Positions 31,996 through 42,181 of a DNA stretch of 64,000 bases are shown in pieces. The stretch is from the NCBI GenBank assembly GCA_963707125.1, contig CAVPOU010000024.1, positions 124,001 through 188,000 of the forward strand. Reading direction: 5' to 3'. The notes beneath the pieces are model-generated. The model worked only from the letters and a program-made list of their open reading frames with translations. It made no database searches and was not told where the DNA came from. This DNA is from CAVPDE01 sp963707125. Its GTDB lineage: Bacteria; Desulfobacterota; DSM-4660; Desulfatiglandales; HGW-15. Position 1 is the stretch's first letter. Each line of letters opens with the position of its first letter. The position numbers were made by a program, and so were the translations under genes.

Positions 31996-34470
31996 CTACT
32001 GAGGTTTAATTCCCAACTGTTTCTCTTTTTTGGCAATCGCAAGCCTTGTCTTCACCACCGTATCAGGAATCAGGCTGATGGAGTCAATGCCGCATTCCAC
32101 GAGAAACTCCGCAAACTCCGGGAAGTCGCTGGGGCCCTGTCCGCAAATTCCGATTTTTCGGCCTTTTCCCTTAGCCACCTTGATCACCTGGGCCACAAGC
32201 CGTTTCACTGCTTCATTTCTTTCATCATAGAGATGGGCAACCAGGGAAGAATCCCGGTCAAGGCCAAGAGCCAGTTGGGTCAGGTCATTAGAGCCGATGG
32301 AGAAGCCGTCAAAAATTTCTGCAAACTGGTCGGCGCAGATGACGTTGCTCGGAATCTCGCACATGACATAAATTTCGAGGCCCTCTTGTCCCTGGACAAG
32401 GCCGAATTTTTTCATCAAGGCGACGACCTTTTTCCCCTCCTCAGGGGTTCTGCAAAAGGGAACCATCACCTTGATATTGGTCAGGCCCATGTCGCTTCTC
32501 GCCTTCCGGAGCGCGCGGCACTCGAGCTCAAAAGCAGGTTTGTACTTCTCGTCATAGTAACGCGACGCGCCTCTCCAGCCGATCATGGGGTTGTTTTCCG
32601 TGGGTTCGTAAAGGAACCCGCCCAGCAGGTTCTCATACTCATTCGTTTTGAAATCGGAAAGCCGCACGATGACGTCGTTGGGGTAAAAGCTGGCCGCGAT
32701 TCTGGCAACCCCTTCAGCGAGCTTATCAACGAAAAACTGAGTTTTGTCCTCGTAGACCGCTGTAATCTCGTCGATCTTGTAAACCACGCCGGCAATCCGC
32801 TGATCCGTCTTTGCCTTCTTCTTCAGTTCTTCATAAGCGATGAGCGCCATCGGATGAATTCCAATGTGGGAATTGATGATGAACTCCTCTCTCGTAAGAC
32901 CGACTCCGTCATTCGGGATCATTGCCTGCGAAAAGGCCTGCTCCGGGATTCCCACATTCATCATGATTTTTGTTCTGGTCCTCGGCATTTCGTCCAGATT
33001 GATGGTCTCCACCTTAAACTTCAGCAGGCCGTTGTAAACCAGACCTATTTCTCCTTCACAGCATGAAACCGTGATCTCCTGGCCCGGCTTGATGATCTCA
33101 TCCGCATTGCCGGTGCCGATCACACAGGGGATGCCCAGTTCACGCGAAACAATGGCCGCATGGCACGTCCGGCCGCCCTTGTTGGTCACAATGGCTGCGG
33201 CAATCTTCATGACCGGTTCCCAGTCAGGGTCGGTCATGCTGGTGACCAGGACCTCCCCCTCCCTGAATTTCCCGATATCTGCGGACGTTTCGATGACCTT
33301 GGCGACCCCATGACCCACCTTGCTTCCCACCGCCGTACCCGTGGCCAGAATCTCCCCCTTCTGGAGAAGGGAATAGGTTTCATACGTGTTGGCATTCCTC
33401 TGGGAATGGATCGTCTCAGGCCTGGCCTGCACGATGAAGAGATTCCCTGTCCCTTCCGTCACCCCATCGCCATCCTTCGCCCACTCGATGTCCATGGGCA
33501 TGAAGTGTCCGGCCTCTTTGCTGTAATGATCTTCGATGATGCACGCCCACTCAGCGAGTTTCAGGATCTCGTCATCTTCGAGGACATACCGGCGTCTTTC
33601 GCTGAGGCTGACCGCGATGTTTTTTGTCGTGGCATCATCTTCCACGGAATAAATCATCTTGATATCCCGGTCTCCAACTTTTCTACCAATGATGGCCCGC
33701 TTTCCCTGTTTCAACGTCGGCTTGAAGACGTAGTACTCATCCGGGTTGACGGTTCCCTGAACCACATTTTCGCCTAACCCGTAAGCTGCCGTGACGAAAA
33801 CCACGTCCTTGAATCCCGTCTCCGTGTCAATGGTGAACATGACGCCGGAATAGGCGGAGTCACTGCGCACCATCTTCTGCACCGCGATGGAAAGGGAGAC
33901 GTCAAACTGGCCGAACCCTTTGTCGTGGCGATAGGAGATGGCCCGGTTGGTGAAAAGGCTTGCGAAACATTTCTTACAGGCATCCAGGACGCTCATCCTT
34001 CCCCGGATATTGAGGTAGGTATCCTGCTGACCTGCGAAGGAGGCATCAGGCAAGTCCTCGGCTGTAGCCGATGACCGTATGGCCACGTCCAGATTATCCA
34101 GGCCCCCTTGCCTAAAGTCCTCAGCCAATTTGTCATAGCCCAGGTAGATCGCCTGGGTGAGATCCGGCGGGAACTCGGAATGCCGGATGATGTCCCGGAC
34201 TTCCCTTCCCTTTCTCATGAGATTGGTGAGGTCATGAGTGTCGAGATCTTTGAGGATTTTTTTGATTTCATCTTCAATGCCCGCGTACTTCAAGAAGTAG
34301 CGATAGGCATAGGCGGTGATGGCGAAGCCATTGGGAATACTGATGCCTTGTTGATGGAGCTTTTGATACATCTCCCCTAAAGAGGCGTTCTTCCCACCGA
34401 CCATGGGAATGTCCTCCATGCCGATCTCATTGAACCAAAGAATAAAATGCTTGCTCTTGTCCCCAGCCAT
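31996..34470 (-). CDS. ppsA: Phosphoenolpyruvate synthase
   Basis: PpsA makes PEP from pyruvate and ATP (giving AMP and phosphate), a gluconeogenic step in organisms growing on acetyl-CoA-yielding substrates such as aromatics. The 824-residue protein has the N-terminal ATP-grasp-type part with MVGGKNASLGEM and AIRSSATAEDLPDASFAGQQ, the phosphohistidine domain GGRTCHAAIVSRELGIP (about residue 425), and the C-terminal PEP/pyruvate barrel with GSNDLTQLALGLDRDS and GICGQGPSD. The start is ATG 34470 with GGAG upstream. All motifs are intact and length is normal. Confidence 0.95.
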   Translation of the reverse strand: MAGDKSKHFILWFNEIGMEDIPMVGGKNASLGEMYQKLHQQGISIPNGFAITAYAYRYFLKYAGIEDEIKKILKDLDTHDLTNLMRKGREVRDIIRHSEFPPDLTQAIYLGYDKLAEDFRQGGLDNLDVAIRSSATAEDLPDASFAGQQDTYLNIRGRMSVLDACKKCFASLFTNRAISYRHDKGFGQFDVSLSIAVQKMVRSDSAYSGVMFTIDTETGFKDVVFVTAAYGLGENVVQGTVNPDEYYVFKPTLKQGKRAIIGRKVGDRDIKMIYSVEDDATTKNIAVSLSERRRYVLEDDEILKLAEWACIIEDHYSKEAGHFMPMDIEWAKDGDGVTEGTGNLFIVQARPETIHSQRNANTYETYSLLQKGEILATGTAVGSKVGHGVAKVIETSADIGKFREGEVLVTSMTDPDWEPVMKIAAAIVTNKGGRTCHAAIVSRELGIPCVIGTGNADEIIKPGQEITVSCCEGEIGLVYNGLLKFKVETINLDEMPRTRTKIMMNVGIPEQAFSQAMIPNDGVGLTREEFIINSHIGIHPMALIAYEELKKKAKTDQRIAGVVYKIDEITAVYEDKTQFFVDKLAEGVARIAASFYPNDVIVRLSDFKTNEYENLLGGFLYEPTENNPMIGWRGASRYYDEKYKPAFELECRALRKARSDMGLTNIKVMVPFCRTPEEGKKVVALMKKFGLVQGQEGLEIYVMCEIPSNVICADQFAEIFDGFSIGSNDLTQLALGLDRDSSLVAHLYDERNEAVKRLVAQVIKVAKGKGRKIGICGQGPSDFPEFAEFLVECGIDSISLIPDTVVKTRLAIAKKEKQLGIKPQ

Positions 34471-34650
34471 CCCCCGTCTCCTTCATTGAGGTTAAGTAAG
34501 CGAGGAAATCAACTGATTTCAATAAATAAGGAAGGCATACGTGTACCATTATCAGTCTCTATTGTCAATTGACAAAATAGGCCTTACAAAAGGAAGGAAA
34601 TCCTCAGTCTCCAAGCCTGCATTGGGAATCCGGAGTTCTGGGGCCGGCTT

Positions 34651-34850
34651 ATGAACGCCTTCTCTTCAGACAGACCCGCTCTCCTGATCATCGACATGGT
34701 CAAGGATAATCTCGATGAAAAAAACCTGCACCCACTGAAAGCATCCACAAGCAAGCTCTGGACATCTACCGCAAAAACATTCTCTATCCGCTTTTTAGGA
34801 TTTTGACGTCCGATCAACTGCTGGCAGATCTTAGGCAGCAGGGAGCATAG
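34651..34850 (+). pseudogene. Remnant of an isochorismatase-family cysteine hydrolase
   Basis: An ATG at 34651 opens a frame reading RPALLIIDMVKDNLDEKN, the typical N-terminus of isochorismatase-like hydrolases with its catalytic Asp. From about 34750 a different frame reads ALDIYRKNILYPLFRILT and then stops at 34850, typical of the family C-terminus. About 100-130 central residues, including the catalytic Lys and Cys region, are missing. The remnant fills most of the 388-base gap between ppsA and rarA; I see nothing else there. Confidence 0.7.
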
Positions 34851-34858
34851 AGCACCCT

Positions 34859-36154
34859 TTATTCCCTCTTCTTGTTGAGTTCTTCCATCCTTGCTTTGAT
34901 CTCTTTTTCAAATCCACGTCCTGTGGGGCGGTAATAGACCCGGGCTTTAATCTTCTCAGGCAGATACTCCTGTTTCACCCAGGCGCCCGGATGGTTGTGG
35001 GGGTAGAGATACCCTCTGGAATAACCATGCTCTTTCATCAGCTTCGTGGGAGCGTTTCGTATGTGATGCGGCACAGGCTGAGCTCCTGATTCTTCAATCT
35101 CCGCCTTCACGGTTTTCTCCGCCGCATAGAGAGCATTGCTTTTCGGCGCGGAGGCCAGGTAGACCGCCGCTTCCGCCAGAGCGAGCTCAGCCTCTGGCGG
35201 GCCGACCTTCTCCCACGCTTCGAAAGCACACAGGGTCACCTGGAGGGCATGGGGATCTGCGAGCCCCACATCCTCCGAAGCAAAACGGATCATGCGCCGG
35301 CAGATGAAGAGAGGATCTTCTCCGGCCATCAACATCCTGTAGAGCCAGTATAGAGACGCTTGTTCATCGCTTCCCCGAAGGCTTTTGTGAAAGGCGGAGA
35401 TGAGGTTGTAGTGTTCCTCGCCGTCCTTGTCATAAGCGAGCGCTTTCCTGCTCAGAGCGGTCTCCACACTCGCCAGGTCCAGGGTCCTGGGCGCTTCTCC
35501 TTCTCCCATCACATAATCGACGGCGATCTCCAGGTTGTTGAGCGCAACCCGCGCATCTCCTGAAGAAAGATTGATGACGTGGTCGAGGGCCTCTTTCTCA
35601 ATCCGCACATCCAGATTTCCCAAACCCGATTCCCTGTCCTCGATGGCCCGATCCAGAATTCTTTGGAGATCTTCCCGTTCAAGGGGACGAAGAATCATGA
35701 CTCTTGCCCTTGAGAGGAGCGGAGGAATGATCTCAAAAGAAGGGTTCTGGGTCGTTGCTCCGATGAGAACGATCACTCCGTTTTCCACATAGGGTAAGAA
35801 GGCATCCTGTTGAGCCTTGTTGAACCGGTGGATCTCATCCACAAAGAGTATGGTGGGTTTCCCTGTAAGGTTGCGGGTTCTTTCGGCCGTGTCAATGACC
35901 TGCCGCAGTTCTTTCACGCCGGAAGTCACGGCCGAAAAAGCCTGGAAGGAATTTTGAGTGTACTGGGCGATCAGCTTTGCCAGGGTGGTCTTGCCTGATC
36001 CCGGAGGCCCCCACAGGATAACGGAGAACAGGTGGCCGGACTGGATGGCCCGCGTGAGCACGGAACCCGGACCCAGAAGATGGTTCTGCCCCACCATCCC
36101 CTCGATCGTTCTCGGCCTCATTCGGTCCGCCAGCGGTGCGTAAGGACTGTCCAT
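34859..36154 (-). CDS. rarA: Replication-associated recombination protein RarA (MgsA)
   Basis: The product is an AAA+ ATPase of 431 residues that acts at stalled replication forks with SSB and RecA. It has the RarA start RPRTIEGMVGQNHLLGPGS, Walker A WGPPGSGKTTL (about residue 49), Walker B ILFVDEIHRFNKAQQD, sensor 1 GATTQNPSF and the C-terminal MgsA domain with GSDEQASLYWLYRML, KSNALYAAE and PHHIRNAPTKLM. The start is one base after the stop of the degenerate sensor kinase gene, so the two are co-transcribed. Confidence 0.94.
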   Translation of the reverse strand: MDSPYAPLADRMRPRTIEGMVGQNHLLGPGSVLTRAIQSGHLFSVILWGPPGSGKTTLAKLIAQYTQNSFQAFSAVTSGVKELRQVIDTAERTRNLTGKPTILFVDEIHRFNKAQQDAFLPYVENGVIVLIGATTQNPSFEIIPPLLSRARVMILRPLEREDLQRILDRAIEDRESGLGNLDVRIEKEALDHVINLSSGDARVALNNLEIAVDYVMGEGEAPRTLDLASVETALSRKALAYDKDGEEHYNLISAFHKSLRGSDEQASLYWLYRMLMAGEDPLFICRRMIRFASEDVGLADPHALQVTLCAFEAWEKVGPPEAELALAEAAVYLASAPKSNALYAAEKTVKAEIEESGAQPVPHHIRNAPTKLMKEHGYSRGYLYPHNHPGAWVKQEYLPEKIKARVYYRPTGRGFEKEIKARMEELNKKRE

Positions 36155-36155
36155 G

Positions 36156-37727
36156 CTAGCCCGTAAGCAACTCCGACACCCTGTCCAGAGTGCTTGTCAT
36201 ATCGATCGGTTTTCGAATGAGAAGGTCGGCTGCCAGACCTTTTTCTTTTCCCTTGGCCTCCGTTCCTTCACTCCCAGTGATCCATGCGACACTCAACCTC
36301 GTCTTTTTTTCCTTGATTTCTCGTATGAGATTCTGAGCTTTCATGTCCGGAGTTTCAGATCCCACAATCACCAAGTCAAAGGGTTTTCTCTCGAGTTGCT
36401 GCAAGCCTTCCGCACCGGTGGATACGGTGCTCACCCTGTATCCCTTGTGCTCGAGCATCTTGGAGAGGAGATCCCGGATCATCAGATCATCTTCGATCAA
36501 GAGGATAGACACCTCGTTCGCTTTCCTTCGCCTCTGGGGCTTCTTTTTGGAGGGAGTTGCCAAGGGCAACCGGATGGTCACCATGGTGCCCTCGTTCTTC
36601 TTGCTAGAGAGTTCCAGTGTCCCCTTATGCCTCCTTATGATCGCCTGAGCCACGCTCAGACCCAGTCCCGGCCTGCCGTCCTCCTTCGTCGTAAAGAAGG
36701 GATCGAAAACCTTGTCCAGAGCCTCAGGGGCGATCCCCACCCCGTTGTCCTGGACATAGATATGAGCATGACCTGCATTCTCTTCGATGCTCAGATAGAG
36801 ATCTCCTCCATGAGGCATCGCTTCCACCGCGTTGAACATCACATGAGAAAGCATTTCCTCTATCTCTTCGGAATCCCCTTCCAGTGGTGATACGGCCCTA
36901 AGGTAGGTCTTGAGGTTGATCCCCGACCCCTGCTTTTCGGGCTGGCCCTTCAGCTTTGGGCCCACAAAGGCAACCGCCTCCCGGACAACTTTTTTCAGGT
37001 CCACAAGGACCCTTTTCGACGGGTCCTGGGCCTCCCTGGTGAAACTTTCAAGAGCCTCTGTGACCTTCAAGATCTGACCGTTCACCTCTTCAATTTGCCT
37101 GAAGTCTTGCAGGTCAGCGTCCCTGCGATTTCTCATCTTTCCTGCAAGGGCAGCGATCCGTTCCAGATGGGGATGAAGCCGCCAGGTGATCTCACGGGCC
37201 ATTCGGGCAAGAGACTCCCGCTTTTTCGATTCCACCAGGTCTATTTCCCTTTTCTTGCGCTCCTCGCTGGGGGTGAGCATCAGCAGAAAAGCGGTTCGGC
37301 CGCTTCTGTGAACTTTCCTGACCCTGACATCACAACTCAGGATCTCGCCGTGCTTCGCCACGAGGTCCGTCTCGTACTCTTCGGGCGCCCATTTTCCTGA
37401 AGCCCATCTCCTCTGGAAGTCTCTCGTGACACTTTTCAGACGGGGATGAACAAAGTCAGCAAAAGCATGCCCCAGCACGTCCTCGCTCGAATACCCGAGG
37501 TGATTCAGAATGAACTCGTTCGCCTCCACAATCTTTGCTTTCTCAAGGACTACGAAACCCAGTGGAAAAGAATTCAGGAGCGCGTCTCTCTGGTTCAGGG
37601 TTCTTGCGCCCTCATGATTCTCTTTTCGGAGTTGAGCAATCTCGCTTCTCAATCGCTCCGGGTCCGCCCTTATTCTGGCAATTTTGTTGTCGCTGCGATC
37701 CTTGTCTCTCGTCGTCATGGCAGGCAC
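36156..37727 (-). CDS. Degenerate PAS-histidine kinase-receiver hybrid protein
   Basis: The product is 523 residues. An N-terminal coiled coil precedes a PAS domain (about 47-155, LLNSFPLGFVVLEKAKIVEANE). A dimerisation helix follows in which the phospho-accepting position is Arg (MAREITWRLHPHL, R178) instead of His. An intact HATPase follows (HVMFNAVEAM, DNGVGIAPEAL, FDPFFTTK, GRPGLGLSVA), then a receiver domain keeping IEDD and the distal KP but with Gly in place of the phospho-Asp (LVIVGSETPDM). Both phosphotransfer residues are thus lost while ATP binding remains. It is co-transcribed with rarA; GTG 37727 or ATG 37718 may be the start. I infer a non-phosphorelay sensor. Confidence 0.85.
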   Translation of the reverse strand: MPAMTTRDKDRSDNKIARIRADPERLRSEIAQLRKENHEGARTLNQRDALLNSFPLGFVVLEKAKIVEANEFILNHLGYSSEDVLGHAFADFVHPRLKSVTRDFQRRWASGKWAPEEYETDLVAKHGEILSCDVRVRKVHRSGRTAFLLMLTPSEERKKREIDLVESKKRESLARMAREITWRLHPHLERIAALAGKMRNRRDADLQDFRQIEEVNGQILKVTEALESFTREAQDPSKRVLVDLKKVVREAVAFVGPKLKGQPEKQGSGINLKTYLRAVSPLEGDSEEIEEMLSHVMFNAVEAMPHGGDLYLSIEENAGHAHIYVQDNGVGIAPEALDKVFDPFFTTKEDGRPGLGLSVAQAIIRRHKGTLELSSKKNEGTMVTIRLPLATPSKKKPQRRRKANEVSILLIEDDLMIRDLLSKMLEHKGYRVSTVSTGAEGLQQLERKPFDLVIVGSETPDMKAQNLIREIKEKKTRLSVAWITGSEGTEAKGKEKGLAADLLIRKPIDMTSTLDRVSELLTG

Positions 37728-37969
37728 AGAATGTCGTGGTTTCTGGAAGTACTTAAAGAAAGGCCGAAAACTCTATCCCCTCTGAAAGTTAGGTAAATTA
37801 GGGTTGTTCCGCGTGAGGTACAATCACATGGCCAGAACCTTACACCACGAAAAAAGAGCCGTCAATCCCCTCTTGAAAACCCCCTTGACTTTCCTCTCTG
37901 ATTGGGAACAATCTCCACAGGTCTTTTTGATATGACGATTATAAGGCACGCCTTTGCCCGCAAACAAAT

Positions 37970-38130
37970 TCGAATCTCGAAGTCCGAAATTCGAAACAAA
38001 TTCAAAGCACCAATGCTCCAATGTCAGAAATGGAAAACCAGCGGCCCACAGTTTTGATCATTTGAATTTGGATCATTTGAGATTGTTTCGGATTTCGTGC
38101 TTCGGATTTCGGATTTTAAACTTCATGACA
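37970..38130. repeat. Dispersed AATTCGAAA-type repeat
   Basis: The gap 37728-38190 has no gene. It contains a block with GAAATTCGAAACAAATTCAA, GCTCCAATGT, TTTGATCATTTGAATTTGGA, GATTGTTTCGG and TTCGTGCTTCGGATTT, which matches a second copy at 53480-53730 in the same order. I see no promoter clear enough to report for dnaE. Confidence 0.75.
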
Positions 38131-38190
38131 AATTGTACGTAGCTCAGTCTCGATCTCAGAATTTAACTCCTTAAAAGAAATGAGGTCCCT

Positions 38191-41100
38191 TTGACTACTC
38201 CATCCTCCTTCGTTCACCTTCATGTTCATACCGAATTCAGCCTGCTTGACGGCGCGATCCGGATCACTCAATTGCTGGATAAGGCTCGCGCTCTCAACAT
38301 GGAAGCCGTCGCGATTACGGACCACGGGAATATCTTCGGCGCCGTGGAGTTTTTCACCAAGTGCCCGGACAAGGGAATCAAACCCGTCCTGGGCTGTGAA
38401 ATGTATGTTGCCTCAGGCCACCGCAAGGACCGCGCCATGCCGCAGGATGGGAGCCCGAACGCCCACCATCTGATCCTTCTTGCCATGAACCAGGAAGGAT
38501 ACAAGAACCTCTGCCGCCTGGTGACTCTCGCCCATCTTGAAGGATTCTATTATCACCCCCGGGTGGATATGGAGCTTCTCAGGGAACACCACTCCGGGTT
38601 GATCGCTTTGTCCGCCTGCCTGAAAGGGAGGATCCCTTACCTCCTCAACGCCAACCGAAGCGAAGAGGCAAAGACGGAGACGAGGATCCTCGCCTCCGTC
38701 TTTGACCAGGACCGCTTCTATTTTGAAGTCCAGGCCAACCTGCTCCCTGAGCAGAAGACCGTCAATCACCTGCTCAAGGAGCTTGGTCATGAACTCTCCA
38801 TCCCTCTCGTGGCGACGAATGACTGCCACTATTTGAACCGTGAGGATGCTGAGGCTCATGATGCCCTTCTCTGCATCCAGACCGGCAAGACCACCGAGGA
38901 TACGAAACGCCTGAAGTTCTCCACGAACGAGTTTTTTTTCAAGTCCCGCGAGGAGATGGCCTCAAGCCTCGGCGAAAAGGAATTCGATCAAGCCCTGGAC
39001 AACACCCTTCAGGTGGCGAGGCGCTGCCATTTTCAAATGGATTTCGGCCATTACAAGTACCCGGTTTTTCAGGTACCCGAGGGCAAAAGCCTGGAGGAGA
39101 TTCTCAACGATGAAGCACGCAAAGGCCTGGAGCAACGGCTTGACCAGTTCCGGCAGGAGGGAAAAACCCTCTCTCCCGAACAGATCCGGGAGTATCGCGA
39201 GAGACTGGAATATGAGCTCATCCAGATCATCAAACTGGGCTTTGCCGGGTACTTTCTGATCGTGTCGGATTTTATCGATTATGCGAGGCGCTCGGACATC
39301 CCCGTGGGCCCGGGCCGGGGTTCAGCCGCAGGCTCCCTGGTGGCTTATTGCCTTAAGATCACCAATGTCGATCCGATCAAGTACGGCCTTCTCTTTGAGC
39401 GGTTTCTCAATCCTGAACGTATCACCATGCCGGATATTGATATTGATTTTTGCATGAACGGCAGGGATGAGGTGATCCGTTATGTGGCCGAGAAATACGG
39501 CCGGGAAAACGTTTGCCAGATCATTACCTTCGGAACCATGAAGGCCAGAGCGGTCATCCGGGATGTGGGCCGGGCTCTCAATATCCCTTACGGGGAAGTG
39601 GATCGAATTGCCAAGCTGGTCCCCGCGGGTCCCAAGGTCAGTCTCTTCAAGGCGATGGAGGAGGAACCGGAACTGAGGAAACTCGAGGAAGGAGAGGCCC
39701 ACCACAAAAAACTCCTCACCATTGCCCGGTCCCTTGAAGGCCTCTCCAGGCATGCCTCCACCCACGCCTCCGGTGTGGTCATCTCCGACCGGCCCCTGGT
39801 GGATTACCTGCCTCTTTTCAAGGGGACCAACGAGGAAGTGATGACCCAGTTCACCATGGAGCAGATCGAAAGACTGGGCCTCATCAAATTTGACTTCCTC
39901 GGGCTCAAGACCCTCACGGTCATCAAGCACGCCCTCACCCTCATCGAGAAAACCACAGGCCGGAAAATCGACATCGACAAAATTCCTCTGGATGACCAGT
40001 CCACCTACCAGCTTTGCAGTGAAGGCAAGACCACGGGCGTGTTCCAGCTTGAAAGCTCAGGAATGAAAGACCTCTTGAGAAGGCTGAAACCGGAGGTCTT
40101 TGAAGATCTGATTGCTCTCGTGGCTCTCTACCGGCCGGGGCCCCTCGGAAGCAACATGGTGGAAGAGTTCATTGCGGGCAAACACGGAAAGGGGAAGATC
40201 AAGTACTTTCTGCATCGCCTCGAGCCCATCTTAAAGGAAACCTACGGCGTCATCCTTTACCAGGAACAGGTCATGAAGATCGCCCAGATCCTGGCCAACT
40301 ACAGCCTGGCCGAGGCGGATGAATTGAGGAAGGCCATAGGAAAAAAGAAACAGGAGGTCATGGACAGGCACCAGGCCCGCTTTGTGGAAGGCGCCACCAT
40401 TAACGGAGTCAACCCGAATTTGGCGAGCAAGCTCTTCGCGCTCATAGAGAAGTTCGGCGGTTACGGCTTTAACAAGTCCCACTCCACGGCGTACGCCTTG
40501 ATCGCTTACCAGACAGCCTACCTCAAAGCTCATTTCCCGGTCCAGTTTATGGCCGCCCTCTTGACCCAGGATATGGGGAACCAGGACAAGACCATCAAGA
40601 ACATCGCCGAGTGCCGCGAGATGGGAATTCAGATCCTCCCTCCGGACATCAACGAAAGCCAGCCCGATTTTGCCGTCGTGGAAGGAGGAATCCGGTTCGG
40701 CCTCGGAGCGGTGAAGAATGTGGGCCTCAAAGCCGTTGAATCCGTGATCGAGGAGAGGAACCAGGGAGAACCCTTCAAGGATCTGGTGGACTTCTGCACA
40801 AGGGTGGACGGATCCAAGGTCAACCGGAGGGTGCTGGAAGGCCTGATTCAGTGTGGGGCTTTTGATTTCGCAGGGGTCGAAAGATCAAGGCTCCTGGCCT
40901 CTCTGGATGAAGTGACTAGAATGTGCGGGGCCAGTCAGGATCCCAATCAGCTCACGATCTTCTCAGCGGCTCCGGGCGGCGACGTCAGGACCTTTGACTT
41001 CTCAAGCCTTCCGAACCATGTGGAATGGGATGAGAGGGAAAAACTCCGAAGAGAAAAGGAAGCTCTCGGATTTTACATCACCGGCCATCCTCTTGATCGT

Positions 41101-41703
41101 TACAGGGAAGAAGTGAGCCGGTTCGCCACCTGTTCCATCCAGGACCTGACCCTGCTGACCGACAAAACGACCGTCCGAGTGGCCGGCGTCATCGAAGAGT
41201 TGAAGATCAAGAGGACCAAACGCGGGGACAAGATGGCCATCCTCACCCTTGAAGACCAGAGCGGTTCTACGGAGGTAGTCGTGTTTCCCGATGTGTTTGA
41301 ACGCTCCTCCGCCCTTCTCAAAAGCGATGACCCGTTGCTGGTTGCCGGCACGGCGGAGGTCGATGAAATGGTGGCGAAGATCATCACCCAGGAAATCCAA
41401 TCCCTTGAGAATGTGAGACTGGCTGCCATCCGGCTGATTGAGCTGTCCCTGTCCAGAGAAGCGCTTTCCAAAGGTCACCTGGAAGGGATCAAAGATGTTC
41501 TTTACCGTTATCCCGGACAATCATCGGTTGTGTTCAAAGTGGAAACCGATCCGGGAAAACGGTTGGTCATCGCCGCGCACCCCCGATACAATGTCTTTGC
41601 CTGTCGGGAAATGATTCAGGAACTTGAAACGCTTATCGGTCAAAAGGTGGTCTGCCGTTATGGAGAAAAAAATTCGAACCATCGGCTCTCTCAGCACCCG
41701 TAG
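38191..41703 (+). CDS. dnaE: DNA polymerase III alpha subunit
   Basis: The replicative polymerase catalytic subunit is 1170 residues long, normal for DnaE. It opens with the PHP domain (FVHLHVHTEFSLLDGAI, residues about 7-23, with metal-binding His), continues through the polymerase core with PGRGSAAGSLVAYCL and the catalytic PDIDIDFCMNGRDEVIRY (about 415), and ends with the helix-hairpin-helix and OB-fold regions (VRVAGVIEELKIKRTKRGDKMA). The start is TTG at 38191 preceded by TGAGGT; no ATG fits. The gene end overlaps the NUDIX gene by 44 bases. Confidence 0.95.
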   Translation: MTTPSSFVHLHVHTEFSLLDGAIRITQLLDKARALNMEAVAITDHGNIFGAVEFFTKCPDKGIKPVLGCEMYVASGHRKDRAMPQDGSPNAHHLILLAMNQEGYKNLCRLVTLAHLEGFYYHPRVDMELLREHHSGLIALSACLKGRIPYLLNANRSEEAKTETRILASVFDQDRFYFEVQANLLPEQKTVNHLLKELGHELSIPLVATNDCHYLNREDAEAHDALLCIQTGKTTEDTKRLKFSTNEFFFKSREEMASSLGEKEFDQALDNTLQVARRCHFQMDFGHYKYPVFQVPEGKSLEEILNDEARKGLEQRLDQFRQEGKTLSPEQIREYRERLEYELIQIIKLGFAGYFLIVSDFIDYARRSDIPVGPGRGSAAGSLVAYCLKITNVDPIKYGLLFERFLNPERITMPDIDIDFCMNGRDEVIRYVAEKYGRENVCQIITFGTMKARAVIRDVGRALNIPYGEVDRIAKLVPAGPKVSLFKAMEEEPELRKLEEGEAHHKKLLTIARSLEGLSRHASTHASGVVISDRPLVDYLPLFKGTNEEVMTQFTMEQIERLGLIKFDFLGLKTLTVIKHALTLIEKTTGRKIDIDKIPLDDQSTYQLCSEGKTTGVFQLESSGMKDLLRRLKPEVFEDLIALVALYRPGPLGSNMVEEFIAGKHGKGKIKYFLHRLEPILKETYGVILYQEQVMKIAQILANYSLAEADELRKAIGKKKQEVMDRHQARFVEGATINGVNPNLASKLFALIEKFGGYGFNKSHSTAYALIAYQTAYLKAHFPVQFMAALLTQDMGNQDKTIKNIAECREMGIQILPPDINESQPDFAVVEGGIRFGLGAVKNVGLKAVESVIEERNQGEPFKDLVDFCTRVDGSKVNRRVLEGLIQCGAFDFAGVERSRLLASLDEVTRMCGASQDPNQLTIFSAAPGGDVRTFDFSSLPNHVEWDEREKLRREKEALGFYITGHPLDRYREEVSRFATCSIQDLTLLTDKTTVRVAGVIEELKIKRTKRGDKMAILTLEDQSGSTEVVVFPDVFERSSALLKSDDPLLVAGTAEVDEMVAKIITQEIQSLENVRLAAIRLIELSLSREALSKGHLEGIKDVLYRYPGQSSVVFKVETDPGKRLVIAAHPRYNVFACREMIQELETLIGQKVVCRYGEKNSNHRLSQHP

Positions 41704-42181
41704 CTTTTCAGCCTATCTCGATGAGGTTCTGCTGCAGAACAACCAGATGGGCCAGAGAATAAGGATCGATCACCCTGAAGCGGCCGCGATCATCCCTTTC
41801 CTTTCGGACAAGGAAATCCTGATGGTCCGGCAATTCCGGTATGCCCTGGGAAGGGAGACCCTTGAAATCCCGGCCGGCAAAATGGATCTTGGGGAGCGCC
41901 CTGAGCAGTGCGTCCGAAGAGAGCTCCTTGAAGAGACGGGGTATGAAGCAGGAAAAATCGAGTGGGTCTACACCTATGCCCCAGCTCTGGGCTACTCCAA
42001 TGAACTGATTCACATTTACTCAGGACATCAGCTCAGAAAAGCGGGCACGGTCATCGACGAAAGAGAGATTGCTTCTGTGGAGACAATCTCTGTTGAGAAG
42101 CTGAAGTCTATGGTTAAGGAGAGGCTTATCTTGGATGGCAAGACCCTTCTCGGCCTTTCGCTGATGAGAATTATTCCCTAG
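41660..42181 (+). CDS. NUDIX hydrolase, ADP-ribose pyrophosphatase type
   Basis: This 173-residue hydrolase has an intact Nudix box GKMDLGERPEQCVRRELLEETGY (about residues 73-95 in total: G, E, REL, EE, G all in place) preceded by the ADP-ribose-type ETLEIPAGK. It should cleave ADP-ribose or a similar nucleotide sugar. I choose the ATG at 41660 (MEKKIRTIG) within a longer frame because the family N-terminus begins there and AAGGTGG lies upstream. It overlaps the dnaE 3' end by 44 bases and is read in a different frame. Confidence 0.9.
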   Translation: MEKKIRTIGSLSTRSFSAYLDEVLLQNNQMGQRIRIDHPEAAAIIPFLSDKEILMVRQFRYALGRETLEIPAGKMDLGERPEQCVRRELLEETGYEAGKIEWVYTYAPALGYSNELIHIYSGHQLRKAGTVIDEREIASVETISVEKLKSMVKERLILDGKTLLGLSLMRIIP

